Assembly: GCA_014843695.1 (NCBI GenBank)
Contig: CM026400.1
Location: 34,180,435-34,244,434, forward strand
Direction: 5' to 3'
Length of the DNA stretch: 64,000 nt
Origin: Archivesica marissinica
Lineage: Eukaryota; Mollusca; Bivalvia; Venerida; Vesicomyidae
The notes under the pieces are model-generated. The model was given only the letters and a program-made list of their open reading frames with translations, did no database searches and was not told where the DNA came from. Shown in pieces: positions 1-16,100 of this stretch (its first letter is position 1; each line of letters starts with the position of its first letter). The position numbers were made by a program, and so were the translations under genes.

Positions 1-3000
1 CACTATAATATATATACATGTGCGTGTATGGATTACTGTATAGTATGCCATGTCAGACACTATAATATATATACATGTGCTTGTATGGATTACTGTATAG
101 TATACCATATCAGACACTATAATATATATACATGTGCGTGTATGGATTACTGTATAGTATGCCATGTCAGACACTATAATATATATACATGTGCTTGTAT
201 GGATTACTGTACACCATGTCAGACACTATAATATATATACATGTGCTTGTATGGATTACTGTATACCATGTCAGACACTACAATATATATACATGTGCTT
301 GTATGGATTACTGTATACCATGTCAGACACTATAATATATATACATGTGCTTGTATGGATTACTGTATACCATGTCAGACACTACAATATATATACATGT
401 GCTTGTATGGATTACTGTATACCATGTCAGACACTATAATATATATACATGTGCTTGTATGGATTACTGTATACCATGTCAGACACTACAATATATATAC
501 ATGTGCTTGTATGGATTACTGTATACCATGTCAGACACTATAATATATATACATGTGCTTGTATGGATTACTGTATACCATGTCAGACACTATAATATAT
601 ATACATGTGCTTGCATGGATTACTGTATAGTATGCCATGTCAGACACTATAATATATATACATGTGCTTGTATGGATTACTGTATACCATGTCAGACACT
701 ATAATATATATACATGTGCTTGTATGGATTACTGTATAGTATGCCATGTCAGACACTATAATATATATACATGTGCTTGCATGGATTACTGTATAGTATA
801 CCTTGTCAGACACTATAATATATATACATGTGCTTGCATGGATTACTGTATAGTATACCATGTCAGACACTATAATATATATACATGTGCTTGTATGGAT
901 TACTGTATACTTACCTTGTCAGACACTATAATATATATACATTTGCTTGCATGGATTACTGTATAGTACACCATGTCAGACACTATAATATATATATACA
1001 TGTGCTTGTATGGATTACTGTATAGTATACCATGTCATACACTATAATATATATACATGTGCTTGTATGGATTACTGTATACCATGTCAGACACTAATAT
1101 ATATACATGTGCTTGTATGGATTACTGTATACCATGTCAGACACTATAATATATATACATGTGCTTGTATGGATTACTGTATACCATGTCAGACACTATA
1201 ATATATATACATGTGCTTGCATGGATTACTGTATAGTATACCATGTCAGACACTATAATATATATACGTGTGCTTGTATGGATTACTGTATAGTATACTA
1301 TGTCAGACACTATAATATATATACATGTGCTTGTATGGATTACTGTATATTATACCTTGTCAGACACTATAATATATATACATGTGCTTGTATGGATTAC
1401 TGTATAGTATACCATGTCAGACACTATAATATATATACATGTGCTTGCATGGATTACTGTATATTATACCTTGTCAGACACTATAATATATATACATGTG
1501 CTTGTATGGATTACTGTATAGTATACCATGTCAGACACTATAATATATATACATGTGCTTGTATGGATTACTGTATACCATGTCAGACACTAATATATAT
1601 ACATGTGCTTGTATGGATTACTGTATAGTATACCATGTCAGACACTATAATATATATACATGTGCTTGTATGGATTACTGTATAGTATGCCATGTCAGAC
1701 ACTATAATATATATACATGTGCTTGCATGGATTACTGTATAGTATACCATGTCAGACACTACAATATATATACATGTGCTTGTATGGATTACTGTATAGT
1801 ATACCATGTCAGACACTACAATATATATACATGTGCTTGCATGGATTACTGTATAGTATGCCATGTCAGACACTACAATATATATACATGTGCTTGTATG
1901 GATTACTGTATAGTATACCATGTCAGACACTATACTATATATACATGTGCTTGTATGGATTACTGTATAGTATACCATGTCAGACACTATAATATATATA
2001 TACATGTGCTTGTATGGATTACTGTATAGTATACCATGTCAGGCACCATAATATATATACATGTGCTTGTATGGATTACTGTATACCATGTCAGACACTA
2101 TAATATATATACATGTGCTTGTATGGATTACTGTATAGTATACCATGTCAGACACTACAATATATATACATGTGCTTGTATGGATTACTGTATAGTGTGC
2201 CATGTCAGACACTATAATATATATACATGTGCGTGCATGGATTACTGTATAGTATGCCATGTCAGACACTATAATATATATACATGTGCTTGTATGGATT
2301 ACTGTATAGTATACCATGTCAGACACTATAATATATATACATGTGCTTGTATGGATTACTGTATAGTACACCATGTCAGACACTATAATATATATACATG
2401 TGCTTGCATGGATTACTGTATAGTATACCATGTCAGACACTATAATATATATACATGTGCTTGTATGGATTACTGTATAGTACACCATGTCAGACACTAT
2501 AATATATATACATGTGCTTGTATGGATTACTGTATACCATGTCAGACACTATAATATATATACATGTGCTTGTATGGATTACTGTATAGTATACCATGTC
2601 AGACACTATAATATATATACATGTGCTTGTATGGATTACTGTATAGTATACCATGTCAGACACTATAATATATATACATGTGCTTGTATGGATTACTGTA
2701 TAGTACACCATGTCAGACACTATAATATATATACATGTGCTTGTATGGATTACTGTATACCATGTCAGACACTATAATATATATACATGTGCTTGTATGG
2801 ATTACTGTATAGTACACCATGTCAGACACTATAATATATATACATGTGCTTGTATGGATTACTGTATAGTATACCATGTCAGACACTATAATATATATAC
2901 ATGTGCTTGTATGGATTACTGTATAGTACACCATGTCAGACACTATAATATATATACATGTGCTTGTATGGATTACTGTATAGTATACCATGTCAGACAC

Positions 3001-4352
3001 TATAATATATATACATGTGCTTGTATGGATTACTGTATAGTATACCATGTCAGACACTATAATATATATACATTTGCTTGCATGGATTACTGTATAGTAT
3101 ACCATGTCAGACACTATAATATATATACATGTGCTTGTATGGATTAATTGTATGGATTACTGTATAGTATGCCATGTCAGACACTATAATATATATACAT
3201 GTGCTTGCATGGATTACTGTATAGTATATGTCAGACACTATAATATATATACATGTGCTTGCATGGATTACTGTATAGTATATGTCAGACACTATAATAT
3301 ATATACATGTGCTTGTATGGATTACTGTACACCATGTCAGACACTATAATATATATACATGTGCTTGTATGGATTACTGTATAGTATACCATGTCAGACA
3401 CTATAATATATATACATGTGCTTGCATGGATTACTGTATAGTATACCATGTCAGACACTATAATATATATACATGTGCTTGTATGGATTACTGTACACCA
3501 TGTCAGACACTATAATATATACATGTGCTTGTATGGATTACTGTATAGTATACCATGTCAGACACTATAATATATATACATGTGCTTGTATGGATTACTG
3601 TATACCATGTCATACACTATAATATATATACATGTGCTTGTATGGATTACTGTATAGTATACCATGTCAGACACTATAATATATATACATGTGCTTGCAT
3701 GGATTACTGTATAGTATGTCAGGCACTATAATATATATACATGTGCTTTCATGGATTACTGTATAGTATACCATGTCAGGCACTATAATATATATACATG
3801 TGCTTGCATGGATTACTGTATAGTATACCATGTCAGACACTATAATATATATACATGTGCTTGTATGGATTACTGTATAGTACACCATGTCAGACACTAT
3901 AATATATATACATGTGCTTGTATGGATTACTGTATAGTATACCATGTCAGGCACTATAATATTATATATATACATGTGCTTGCATGGATTACTGTATAGT
4001 ATACCATGTCAGGCATTATAATATATATACATGTGCTTGCATGGATTACTGTATAGTATACCATGTCATACACTATAATATATATACATGTGCTTGCATG
4101 GATTACTGTATAGTATACCATGTCATACACTATAATATATATACATGTGCTTGCATGGATTACTGTATAGTATACCATGTCATACACTATAATATATATA
4201 CATGTGCTTGTATGGATTACTGTATAGTATGCCATGTCAGACACTATAATATATATACATGTGCTTGTATGGATTACTGTATAGTGTGCCATGTCAGACA
4301 CTATAATATATATACGTGTGCTTGTATGGATTAATGTATAGTATGCCATGTC

Positions 4353-4624
4353 TCCGCCTCCGTGGTCTAGTGGTTAAGGTCGCTGACTTGTATACCACTG
4401 TAACCTATCATCACTGATGGTCACGGGTTCGAGCCCCGCTCAGGCCGTGTCTCATTTATATGAAAAAGTTGGCAGTTTCTTACGGAGGTTTGTGCACCCA
4501 AGTACTGGTTAACCGCTGGAGCCTGCCCAGGAAAGGTGTTGTTAAGTAAACTGCCCGCCGGCGATATAGCCCAAAATGGTGCTGATGCAGGCGTAAAACC
4601 CGAAATATAACATAACATAACATA
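4353..4624 (+). mobile_element. tRNA-derived SINE (family 1) in satellite copy 1
   Basis: The head has RNA polymerase III boxes: A box around TGGTCTAGTGG and B box GGTTCGAGCCC. A body of about 170 bp follows, then a tail of AACAT repeats. A 13-bp target-site duplication AGTATGCCATGTC, which is satellite sequence, flanks it at 4,340-4,352 and 4,625-4,637. The insertion therefore occurred into the satellite by LINE-type retrotransposition. Antisense open frames here are not genes. Confidence 0.92.
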
Positions 4625-5454
4625 AGTATGCCATGTCAGACACTATAATATATATACATGTGCTTGTATGGATTACTGTATAGTGTGCCATGTCAGACAC
4701 TATAATATATATATCATGTGCTTGTATGGATTACTGTATAGTATACCATGTCAGACACTACAATATATATACATGTGCTTGTATGGATTACTGTATAGTG
4801 TGCCATGTCAGACACTATAATATATATACATGTGCTTGCATGGATTACTGTACACCATGTCAGACACTAATATATATATACATGTGCTTGTATGGATTAC
4901 TGTATACCATGTCAGACACTATAATATATATACATGTGCTTGTATGGATTACTGTACACCATGTCAGACACTATAATATATATACATGTGCTTGTATGGA
5001 TTACTGTATACCATGTCAGACACTATAATATATATACATGTGCTTGTATGGATTACTGTACACCATGTCAGACACTATAATATATATACATGTGCTTGTA
5101 TGGATTACTGTACACCATGTCAGACACTATAATATATATACATGTGCTTGTATGGATTACTGTATACCATGTCAGACACTATAATATATATACATGTGCT
5201 TGTATGGATTACTGTATACCATGTCAGACACTATAATATATATACATGTGCTTGTATGGATTACTGTACACCTTGTCAGACACTATAATATATATACATG
5301 TGCTTGTATGGATTACTGTATAGTATACCATGTCAAACACTATAATATATATACATGTGCTTGTATGGATTACTGTATAGTACACCATGTCAGACACTAT
5401 AATATATATACATGTGCTTGTATGGATTACTGTACACCATGTCAGACACTATAA

Positions 5455-6485
5455 TATTGTTAGCCTGGCACGTCTAGTGCCCTTCTTTATCGGGATGGAC
5501 GACTCTGGTTAGGGACGTAACAGTACGATCCGAGATTTAATTACATCAAATCTCGCATATATATAAGATCACAAAGACTTTTCGTTTCAATTATTATTAT
5601 TATAGATAGATATATATATATAGGCCTACTCTCTGATTAAAAGCAATACATATAGTTTCTGTAACGTTTTCCGTTTAAATATGTAGTACCTTCTGGTTAT
5701 AGTTATTCTTAGCGGATTTAGCGGATTCTAGTGGATATATATTACTCGAAATGGCTCTTGATGGAATGTCAGCTCCAGACTGATGTCCGTCCCGGTATTT
5801 ATAAGGATTGGCGGTGTGATTTTCAGTGTGAATTGTCGCGCCACAACTTTCAAACACAGTATTGTCCAATAGAAACGCTGAGCGGATTTGATTACCCAAT
5901 CAAATCATTCCGCTAAACTTTAACTGTCAGTAGTCGTACGCCGTCACAAAATATAGATCCGCTAAGCTCGCCGCTAAACACAGATTGTTCAGCTAACTTT
6001 GAACCAATTATCAAAATGACCACAGTTCTATACTCGTCAGACCATACAGAGTTAAAACACTCTTATGGTAGTTAAACTGGATTAGGTTAGTTTTTAGTGT
6101 CGTCTGTAAAATAGCACTTCTTTCCGCTAAAATTATCCGCTAAAATGTAAACATTTGGATTGTGCATGTCCAGAAAGATGAAATGACAAAACTGTTTATG
6201 GATGGAATACTGGTAATTCGGGTAAGCATCCATGACTATATGTATGTACGGTTGTTACTGTTAATTGACGAGTAATTCCAATTAGTCACCTGTTTTCGCG
6301 ACAAACTCAGACTGCCAGTCATACTGTGCAATGATCCCATGTAGAATCGCTATGTTATTCAGTCTAAACATTAAGTGCCAGTACCGTTTATGAACTGTAG
6401 ATGACACTGTCTTCAAGATTGACACAGTTTTCATGTCAGAAATGTATTAGGTGTTATCATAGTCAAGACAATCGATAAAATGTCT
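5455..6485. other. non-satellite block of unknown origin inside the satellite, copy 1
   Basis: About 1.03 kb of non-repetitive sequence starts at TGTTAGCCTGGC and returns to satellite near 6,486. It holds a 9-bp motif TCCGCTAAA and its complement several times (about 5,710-5,735, 5,875-5,975 and 6,120-6,145). It also has an imperfect hairpin near 5,879-5,912 (GCGGA..TTTGATT / AATCAAA..TCCGC) and a CGAGATTT/AAATCTCG inverted repeat near 5,530-5,556. No convincing coding frame, pol III box or terminal inverted repeat was found. A solo LTR is possible (begins TG, could end in CA) but the right boundary is ambiguous. Confidence 0.75.
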
Positions 6486-9400
6486 GGCATACATATTACA
6501 ATATATATACATGTGCTTGTATGGATTACTGTACACCATGTCAGACACTATAATATATATACATGTGCTTGTATGGATTACTGTATAGTATACCATGTCA
6601 GACACTACAATATATATACATGTGCTTGTATGGATTACTGTATAGTGTGCCATGTCAGACACTATAATATATATACATGTGCTTGTATGGATTACTGTAC
6701 ACCATGTCAGACACTATAATATATATACATGTGCTTGCATGGATTACTGTATAGTATACCATGTCAGACACTATAATATATATACATGTGCTTGTATGGA
6801 TTACTGTATACCATGTCAGACACTATAATATATATACATGTGCTTGCATGGATTACTGTATAGTATACCATGTCAGAGACTATAATATATATACATGTGC
6901 TTGTATGGATTACTGTATAGTATACCATGTCAGACACTATAATATATATACATGTGCTTGCATGGATTACTGTATACTCATGTCAGACACTATAATATAT
7001 ATACATGTGCTTGTATGGATTACTGTATAGTATACCATGTCATACACTATAATATATATACATGTGCTTGTATGGATTACTGTATAGTATACCATGTCAG
7101 ACACTATAATATATATACATGTGCTTGTATGGATTACTGTATAGTATACCATGTCAGACACTATAATATATATACATGTGCTTGTATGGATTACTGTATA
7201 GTACGCCATGTCATACACTATAATATATATACATGTGCTTGTATGGATTACTGTATAGTATACCATGTCAGACACTATAATATATATACATGTGCTTGTA
7301 TGGATTACTGTATAGTTACCATGTCAGACACTATAATATATATACATGTGCTTGTATGGATTACTGTATAGTATGCCATGTCAGACACTATAATATATAT
7401 ACATGTGCTTGTATGGATTACTGTATAGTATACCATGTCAGACACTATAATATATATACATGTGCGTGTATGGATTACTGTATAGTATACCATGTCAGAC
7501 ACTATATATATATACATGTGCTTGTATGGATTACTGTATAGATCCTGTCAGACACTATAATATATATACATGTGCGTGTATGGATTACTGTATAGTATAC
7601 CATATCAGACACTATAATATATATACATGTGCGTGTATGGATTACTGTATAGTATGCCATGTCAGACACTATAATATATATACATGTGCTTGTATGGATT
7701 ACTGTACACCATGTCAGACACTATAATATATATACATGTGCTTGTATGGATTACTGTATACCATGTCAGACACTACAATATATATACATGTGCTTGTATG
7801 GATTACTGTATACCATGTCAGACACTATAATATATATACATGTGCTTGTATGGATTACTGTATACCATGTCAGACACTACAATATATATACATGTGCTTG
7901 TATGGATTACTGTATACCATGTCAGACACTATAATATATATACATGTGCTTGTATGGATTACTGTACACCATGTCAGACACTATAATATATATACATGTG
8001 CTTGTATGGATTACTGTATAGTATGCCATGTCAGACACTATAATATATATACATGTGCTTGTATGGATTACTGTATACCATGTCAGACACTATAATATAT
8101 ATACATGTGCTTGCATGGATTACTGTATAGTATGCCATGTCAGACACTATAATATATATACATGTGCTTGTATGGATTACTGTATACCATGTCAGACACT
8201 ATAATATATATACATGTGCTTGTATGGATTACTGTATAGTATACCATGTCAGACACTATAATATATATACATGTGCTTGCATGGATTACTGTATAGTATA
8301 CCTTGTCAGACACTATAATATATATACATGTGCTTGCATGGATTACTGTATAGTATACCATGTCAGACACTATAATATATATACATGTGCTTGTATGGAT
8401 TACTGTATACTTACCTTGTCAGACACTATAATATATATACATTTGCTTGCATGGATTACTGTATAGTACACCATGTCAGACACTATAATATATATATACA
8501 TGTGCTTGTATGGATTACTGTATAGTATACCATGTCATACACTATAATATATATACATGTGCTTGTATGGATTACTGTATACCATGTCAGACACTAATAT
8601 ATATACATGTGCTTGTATGGATTACTGTATACCATGTCAGACACTATAATATATATACATGTGCTTGTATGGATTACTGTATACCATGTCAGACACTATA
8701 ATATATATACATGTGCTTGCATGGATTACTGTATAGTATACCATGTCAGACACTATAATATATATACGTGTGCTTGTATGGATTACTGTATAGTATACTA
8801 TGTCAGACACTATAATATATATACATGTGCTTGTATGGATTACTGTATATTATACCTTGTCAGACACTATAATATATATACATGTGCTTGTATGGATTAC
8901 TGTATAGTATACCATGTCAGACACTATAATATATATACATGTGCTTGTATGGATTACTGTATATTATGCCTTGTCAGACACTATAATATATATACATGTG
9001 CTTGTATGGATTACTGTATAGTATACCATGTCAGACACTATAATATATATACATGTGCTTGTATGGATTACTGTATAGTTCCATGTCAGACACTAATATA
9101 TATACATGTGCTTGTATGGATTACTGTATAGTATGCCATGTCAGACACTATAATATATATACATGTGCTTGTATGGATTACTGTATAGTATGCCATGTCA
9201 GACACTATAATATATATACATGTGCTTGTATGGATTACTGTATAGTATACCATGTCAGACACTATAATATATATATCATGTGCTTGTATGGATTACTGTA
9301 TAGTATACCATGTCAGACACTACAATATATATACATGTGCTTGTATGGATTACTGTATACCATGTCAGACACTATAATATATATACATGTGCTTGTATGG

Positions 9401-11849
9401 ATTACTGTATAGTATACCATGTCAGACACTATAATATATATACATGTGCTTGTATGGATTACTGTATAGTATACCATGTCAGACACTATAATATATATAT
9501 ACATGTGCTTGTATGGATTACTGTATAGTATACCATGTCAGGCACTATAATATATATACATGTGCTTGTATGGATTACTGTATAGTTCCATGTCAGACAC
9601 TATAATATATATACATGTGCTTGTATGGATTACTGTATAGTATACCATGTCAGACACTATAATATATATACATGTGCTTGTATGGATTACTGTATACCAT
9701 GTCAGACACTATAATATATATACATGTGCGTGCATGGATTACTGTATAGTATGCCATGTCAGACACTATAATATATATACATGTGCTTGTATGGATTACT
9801 GTATAGTATACCATGTCAGACACTATAATATATATACATGTGCTTGTATGGATTACTGTATAGTACACCATGTCAGACACTATAATATATATACATGTGC
9901 TTGCATGGATTACTGTATAGTATACCATGTCAGACACTATAATATATATACATGTGCTTGTATGGATTACTGTATAGTACACCATGTCAGACACTATAAT
10001 ATATATACATGTGCTTGTATGGATTACTGTATACCATGTCAGACACTATAATATATATACATGTGCTTGTATGGATTACTGTATAGTACACCATGTCAGA
10101 CACTATAATATATATACATGTGCTTGTATGGATTACTGTATACCATGTCATACACTATAATATATATACATGTGCTTGTATGGATTACTGTATAGTATAC
10201 CATGTCAGACACTATAATATATATACATGTGCTTGTATGGATTACTGTATACCATGTCAGACACTATAATATATATACATGTGCTTGTATGGATTACTGT
10301 ATAGTATACCATGTCAGACACTATAATATATATACATGTGCTTGTATGGATTACTGTATAGTATGCCATGTCAGACACTATAATATATATACATGTGCTT
10401 GTATGGATTACTGTATAGTACACCATGTCAGACACTATAATATATATACATGTGCTTGTATGGATTACTGTATAGTATACCATGTCAGACACTATAATAT
10501 ATATACATGTGCTTGTATGGATTACTGTATAGTTCCATGTCAGACACTATAATATATATACATTTGCTTGCATGGATTACTGTATAGTATACCATGTCAG
10601 ACACTATAATATATATACATGTGCTTGTATGGATTAATTGTATGGATTACTGTATAGTATGCCATGTCAGACACTATAATATATATACATGTGCTTGCAT
10701 GGATTACTGTATAGTATATGTCAGACACTATAATATATATACATGTGCTTGCATGGATTACTGTATAGTATATGTCAGACACTATAATATATATACATGT
10801 GCTTGTATGGATTACTGTACACCATGTCAGACACTATAATATATATACATGTGCTTGTATGGATTACTGTATAGTATACCATGTCAGACACTATAATATA
10901 TATACATGTGCTTGCATGGATTACTGTATAGTATACCATGTCAGACACTATAATATATATACATGTGCTTGTATGGATTACTGTACACCATGTCAGACAC
11001 TATAATATATATACATGTGCTTGTATGGATTACTGTATAGTATACCATGTCAGACACTATAATATATATACATGTGCTTGTATGGATTACTGTATACCAT
11101 GTCAGACACTATAATATATATACATGTGCTTGCATGGATTACTGTATAGTATACCATGTCAGACACTATAATATATATACATGTGCTTGCATGGATTACT
11201 GTATAGTATACCATGTCAGACACTATAATATATATACATGTGCTTTCATGGATTACTGTATAGTATACCATGTCAGGCACTATAATATATATACATGTGC
11301 TTGCATGGATTACTGTATAGTATACCATGTCAGACACTATAATATATATACATGTGCTTGTATGGATTACTGTATAGTACACCATGTCAGACACTATAAT
11401 ATATATACATGTGCTTGTATGGATTACTGTATAGTATACCATGTCAGGCACTATAATATTATATATATACATGTGCTTGCATGGATTACTGTATAGTATA
11501 CCATGTCAGGCATTATAATATATATACATGTGCTTGCATGGATTACTGTATAGTATACCATGTCATACACTATAATATATATACATGTGCTTGCATGGAT
11601 TACTGTATAGTATACCATGTCATACACTATAATATATATACATGTGCTTGCATGGATTACTGTATAGTATACCATGTCATACACTATAATATATATACAT
11701 GTGCTTGTATGGATTACTGTATAGTATGCCATGTCAGACACTATAATATATATACATGTGCTTGTATGGATTACTGTATAGTGTGCCATGTCAGACACTA
11801 TAATATATATACATGTGCTTGTATGGATTAATGTATAGTATGCCATGTC

Positions 11850-12121
11850 TCCGCCTCCGTGGTCTAGTGGTTAAGGTCGCTGACTTGTATACCACTGTAA
11901 CCTATCATCACTGATGGTCACGGGTTCGAGCCCCGCTCAGGCCGTGTCTCATTTATATGAAAAAGTTGGCAGTTTCTTACGGAGGTTTGTGCACCCAAGT
12001 ACTGGTTAACCGCTGGAGCCTGCCCAGGAAAGGTGTTGTTAAGTAAACTGCCCGCCGGCGATATAGCCCAAAATGGTGCTGATGCAGGCGTAAAACCCGA
12101 AATATAACATAACATAACATA
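11850..12121 (+). mobile_element. tRNA-derived SINE (family 1) in satellite copy 2
   Basis: Identical by eye to the SINE at 4,353-4,624, with the same 13-bp target-site duplication and the same satellite neighbours. It was therefore copied with the 7.5-kb unit and is not an independent insertion. Confidence 0.92.
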
Positions 12122-12951
12122 AGTATGCCATGTCAGACACTATAATATATATACATGTGCTTGTATGGATTACTGTATAGTGTGCCATGTCAGACACTAT
12201 AATATATATATCATGTGCTTGTATGGATTACTGTATAGTATACCATGTCAGACACTATAATATATATACATGTGCTTGTATGGATTACTGTATAGTGTGC
12301 CATGTCAGACACTATAATATATATACATGTGCTTGCATGGATTACTGTACACCATGTCAGACACTATAATATATATACATGTGCTTGTATGGATTACTGT
12401 ATACCATGTCAGACACTATAATATATATACATGTGCTTGTATGGATTACTGTATACCATGTCAGACACTATAATATATATACATGTGCTTGTATGGATTA
12501 CTGTACACCATGTCAGACACTATAATATATATACATGTGCTTGTATGGATTACTGTATACCATGTCAGACACTATAATATATATACATGTGCTTGTATGG
12601 ATTACTGTACACCATGTCAGACACTATAATATATATACATGTGCTTGTATGGATTACTGTACACCATGTCAGACACTATAATATATATACATGTGCTTGT
12701 ATGGATTACTGTATAGTATACCATGTCAGACACTATAATATATATACATGTGCTTGTATGGATTACTGTACACCATGTCAGACACTATAATATATATACA
12801 TGTGCTTGTATGGATTACTGTATACCATGTCAAACACTATAATATATATACATGTGCTTGTATGGATTACTGTATAGTACACCATGTCAGACACTATAAT
12901 ATATATACATGTGCTTGTATGGATTACTGTACACCATGTCAGACACTATAA

Positions 12952-13982
12952 TATTGTTAGCCTGGCACGTCTAGTGCCCTTCTTTATCGGGATGGACGAC
13001 TCTGGTTAGGGACGTAACAGTACGATCCGAGATTTAATTACATCAAATCTCGCATATATATAAGATCACAAAGACTTTTCGTTTCAATTATTATTATTAT
13101 AGATAGATATATATATATAGGCCTACTCTCTGATTAAAAGCAATACATATAGTTTCTGTAACGTTTTCCGTTTAAATATGTAGTACCTTCTGGTTATAGT
13201 TATTCTTAGCGGATTTAGCGGATTCTAGCGGATATATATTACTCGAAATGGCTCTTGATGGAATGTCAGCTCCAGACTGATGTCCGTCCCGGTATTTATA
13301 AGGATTGGCGGTGTGATTTTCAGTGTGAATTGTCGCGCCACAACTTTCAAACACAGTATTGTCCAATAGAAACGCTGAGCGGATTTGATTACCCAATCAA
13401 ATCATTCCGCTAAACTTTAACTGTCAGTAGTCGTACGCCGTCACAAAATATAGATCCGCTAAGCTCGCCGCTAAACACAGATTGTTCAGCTAACTTTGAA
13501 CCAATTATCAAAATGACCACAGTTCTATACTCGTCAGACCATACAGAGTTAAAACACTCTTATGGTAGTTAAACTGGATTAGGTTAGTTTTTAGTGTCGT
13601 CTGTAAAATAGCACTTCTTTCCGCTAAAATTATCCGCTAAAATGTAAACATTTGGATTGTGCATGTCCAGAAAGATGAAATGACAAAACTGTTTATGGAT
13701 GGAATACTGGTAATTCGGGTAAGCATCCATGACTATATGTATGTACGGTTGTTACTGTTAATTGACGAGTAATTCCAATTAGTCACCTGTTTTCGCGACA
13801 AACTCAGACTGCCAGTCATACTGTGCAATGATCCCATGTAGAATCGCTATGTTATTCAGTCTAAACATTAAGTGCCAGTACCGTTTATGAACTGTAGATG
13901 ACACTGTCTTCAAGATTGACACAGTTTTCATGTCAGAAATGTATTAGGTGTTATCATAGTCAAGACAATCGATAAAATGTCT
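12952..13982. other. non-satellite block of unknown origin, copy 2
   Basis: Copy of the block at 5,455-6,485 at an offset of 7,497. One substitution was seen by eye (C at 13,229). It has the same TCCGCTAAA motifs and hairpins. Confidence 0.75.
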
Positions 13983-15099
13983 GGCATACATATTACAATA
14001 TATATACATGTGCTTGTATGGATTACTGTACACCATGTCAGACACTATAATATATATACATGTGCTTGTATGGATTACTGTATAGTATACCATGTCAGAC
14101 ACTACAATATATATACATGTGCTTGTATGGATTACTGTATAGTGTGCCATGTCAGACACTATAATATATATACATGTGCTTGTATGGATTACTGTACACC
14201 ATGTCAGACACTATAATATATATACATGTGCTTGCATGGATTACTGTATAGTATACCATGTCAGACACTATAATATATATACATGTGCTTGTATGGATTA
14301 CTGTATACCATGTCAGACACTATAATATATATACATGTGCTTGCATGGATTACTGTATAGTATACCATGTCAGACACTATAATATATATACATGTGCTTG
14401 TATGGATTACTGTATAGTATACCATGTCAGACACTATAATATATATACATGTGCTTGCATGGATTACTGTATAGTATACCATGTCAGACACTATAATATA
14501 TATACATGTGCTTGTATGGATTACTGTATAGTATACCATGTCAGACACTATAATATATATATCATGTGCTTGTATGGATTACTGTATACATACCTTGTCA
14601 GACACTATAATATATATACATGTGCTTGTATGGATTACTGTATAGTATACCATGTCAGACACTATAATATATATACATGTGCTTGTATGGATTACTGTAT
14701 AGTACACCATGTCAGACACTATAATATATATACATGTGCTTGTATGGATTACTGTACACCATGTCAGACACTACAATATATATACATGTGCTTGTATGGA
14801 TTACTGTATACCATGTCAGACACTACAATATATATACATGTGCTTGTATGGATTACTGTATAGTGTGCCATGTCAGACACTATAATATATATACATGTGC
14901 TTGCATGGATTACTGTATAGTATGCCATGTCAGACACTATAATATATATACATGTGCTTGTATGGATTACTGTATAGTATGCCATGTCAGACACTATAAT
15001 ATATATACATGTGCGTGTATGGATTACTGTATAGTATGCCATGTCAGACACTATAATATATATACATGTGCTTGTATGGATTACTGTATACATACCTTG

Positions 15100-16100
15100 T
15101 CAGACACTATAATATATATACATGTGCTTGTATGGATTACTGTATAGTATACCATGTCAGACACTATAATATATATACATGTGCTTGTATGGATTACTGT
15201 ATAGTATGCCATGTCAGACACTATAATATATATACATGTGCTTGTATGGATTACTGTATACCATGTCAGACACTATAATATATATACATGTGCTTGTATG
15301 GATTACTGTATACCATGTCAGACACTACAATATATATACATGTGCTTGTATGGATTACTGTATACCATGTCAGACACTATAATATATATACATGTGCTTG
15401 TATGGATTACTGTATACCATGTCAGACACTACAATATATATACATGTGCTTGTATGGATTACTGTATACCATGTCAGACACTATAATATATATACATGTG
15501 CTTGTATGGATTACTGTATACCATGTCAGACACTATAATATATATACATGTGCTTGTATGGATTACTGTATAGTATGCCATGTCAGACACTATAATATAT
15601 ATACATGTGCTTGTATGGATTACTGTATACCATGTCAGACACTATAATATATATACATGTGCTTGCATGGATTACTGTATAGTATGCCATGTCAGACACT
15701 ATAATATATATACATGTGCTTGTATGGATTACTGTATACCATGTCAGACACTATAATATATATACATGTGCTTGTATGGATTACTGTATAGTATGCCATG
15801 TCAGACACTATAATATATATACATGTGCTTGCATGGATTACTGTATAGTATACCATGTCAGACACTATAATATATATACATGTGCTTGCATGGATTACTG
15901 TATAGTATACCATGTCAGACACTATAATATATATACATGTGCTTGTATGGATTACTGTATACTTACCATGTCAGACACTATAATATATATACATGTGCTT
16001 GTATGGATTACTGTATAGTACACCATGTCAGACACTATAATATATATACATGTGCTTGTATGGATTACTGTATAGTATACCATGTCAGACACTATAATAT
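15100..16100 (+). repeat. start of a third higher-order satellite unit
   Basis: The monomer order at about 15,210-15,960, including the rare GTATACTTACC variant near 15,958, matches 164-910 and 7,659-8,410. Beyond about 16.1 kb the pattern drifts, and no SINE or 1-kb block follows, so the third copy is partial or overwritten. Confidence 0.6.

Larger units (their letters stand above)
1..7496 (+). repeat. higher-order satellite unit, copy 1 (left end cut by the window)
   Basis: The order of long, short and variant monomers, one SINE and one non-satellite block is repeated about 7.5 kb later. Landmarks give the offset: the rare CCATATCAG variant near 105 and 7,601, the variant run at 640-1,010 and 8,140-8,510, the SINE at 4,353 and 11,850 (offset 7,497), and the block at about 5,455 and 12,952 (offset 7,497). 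Confidence 0.85.
7497..15100 (+). repeat. higher-order satellite unit, copy 2
   Basis: Second copy of the roughly 7.5-kb unit with the same SINE and 1-kb block at the same relative positions. By eye I found a single difference in the 1-kb block (T at 5,732, C at 13,229), while the satellite parts differ more, in monomer length and point variants. The right boundary is approximate. Confidence 0.8.

Noticed and set aside
4353..4440. Functional tRNA gene
   Set aside because: A and B boxes are present, but the region between them is too long and the sequence continues into a SINE body with a simple-repeat tail and target duplication.
5455..6485. Solo LTR
   Set aside because: It begins TG and could end CA, but the right border merges with degenerate satellite, so neither end nor a reliable target duplication can be fixed.
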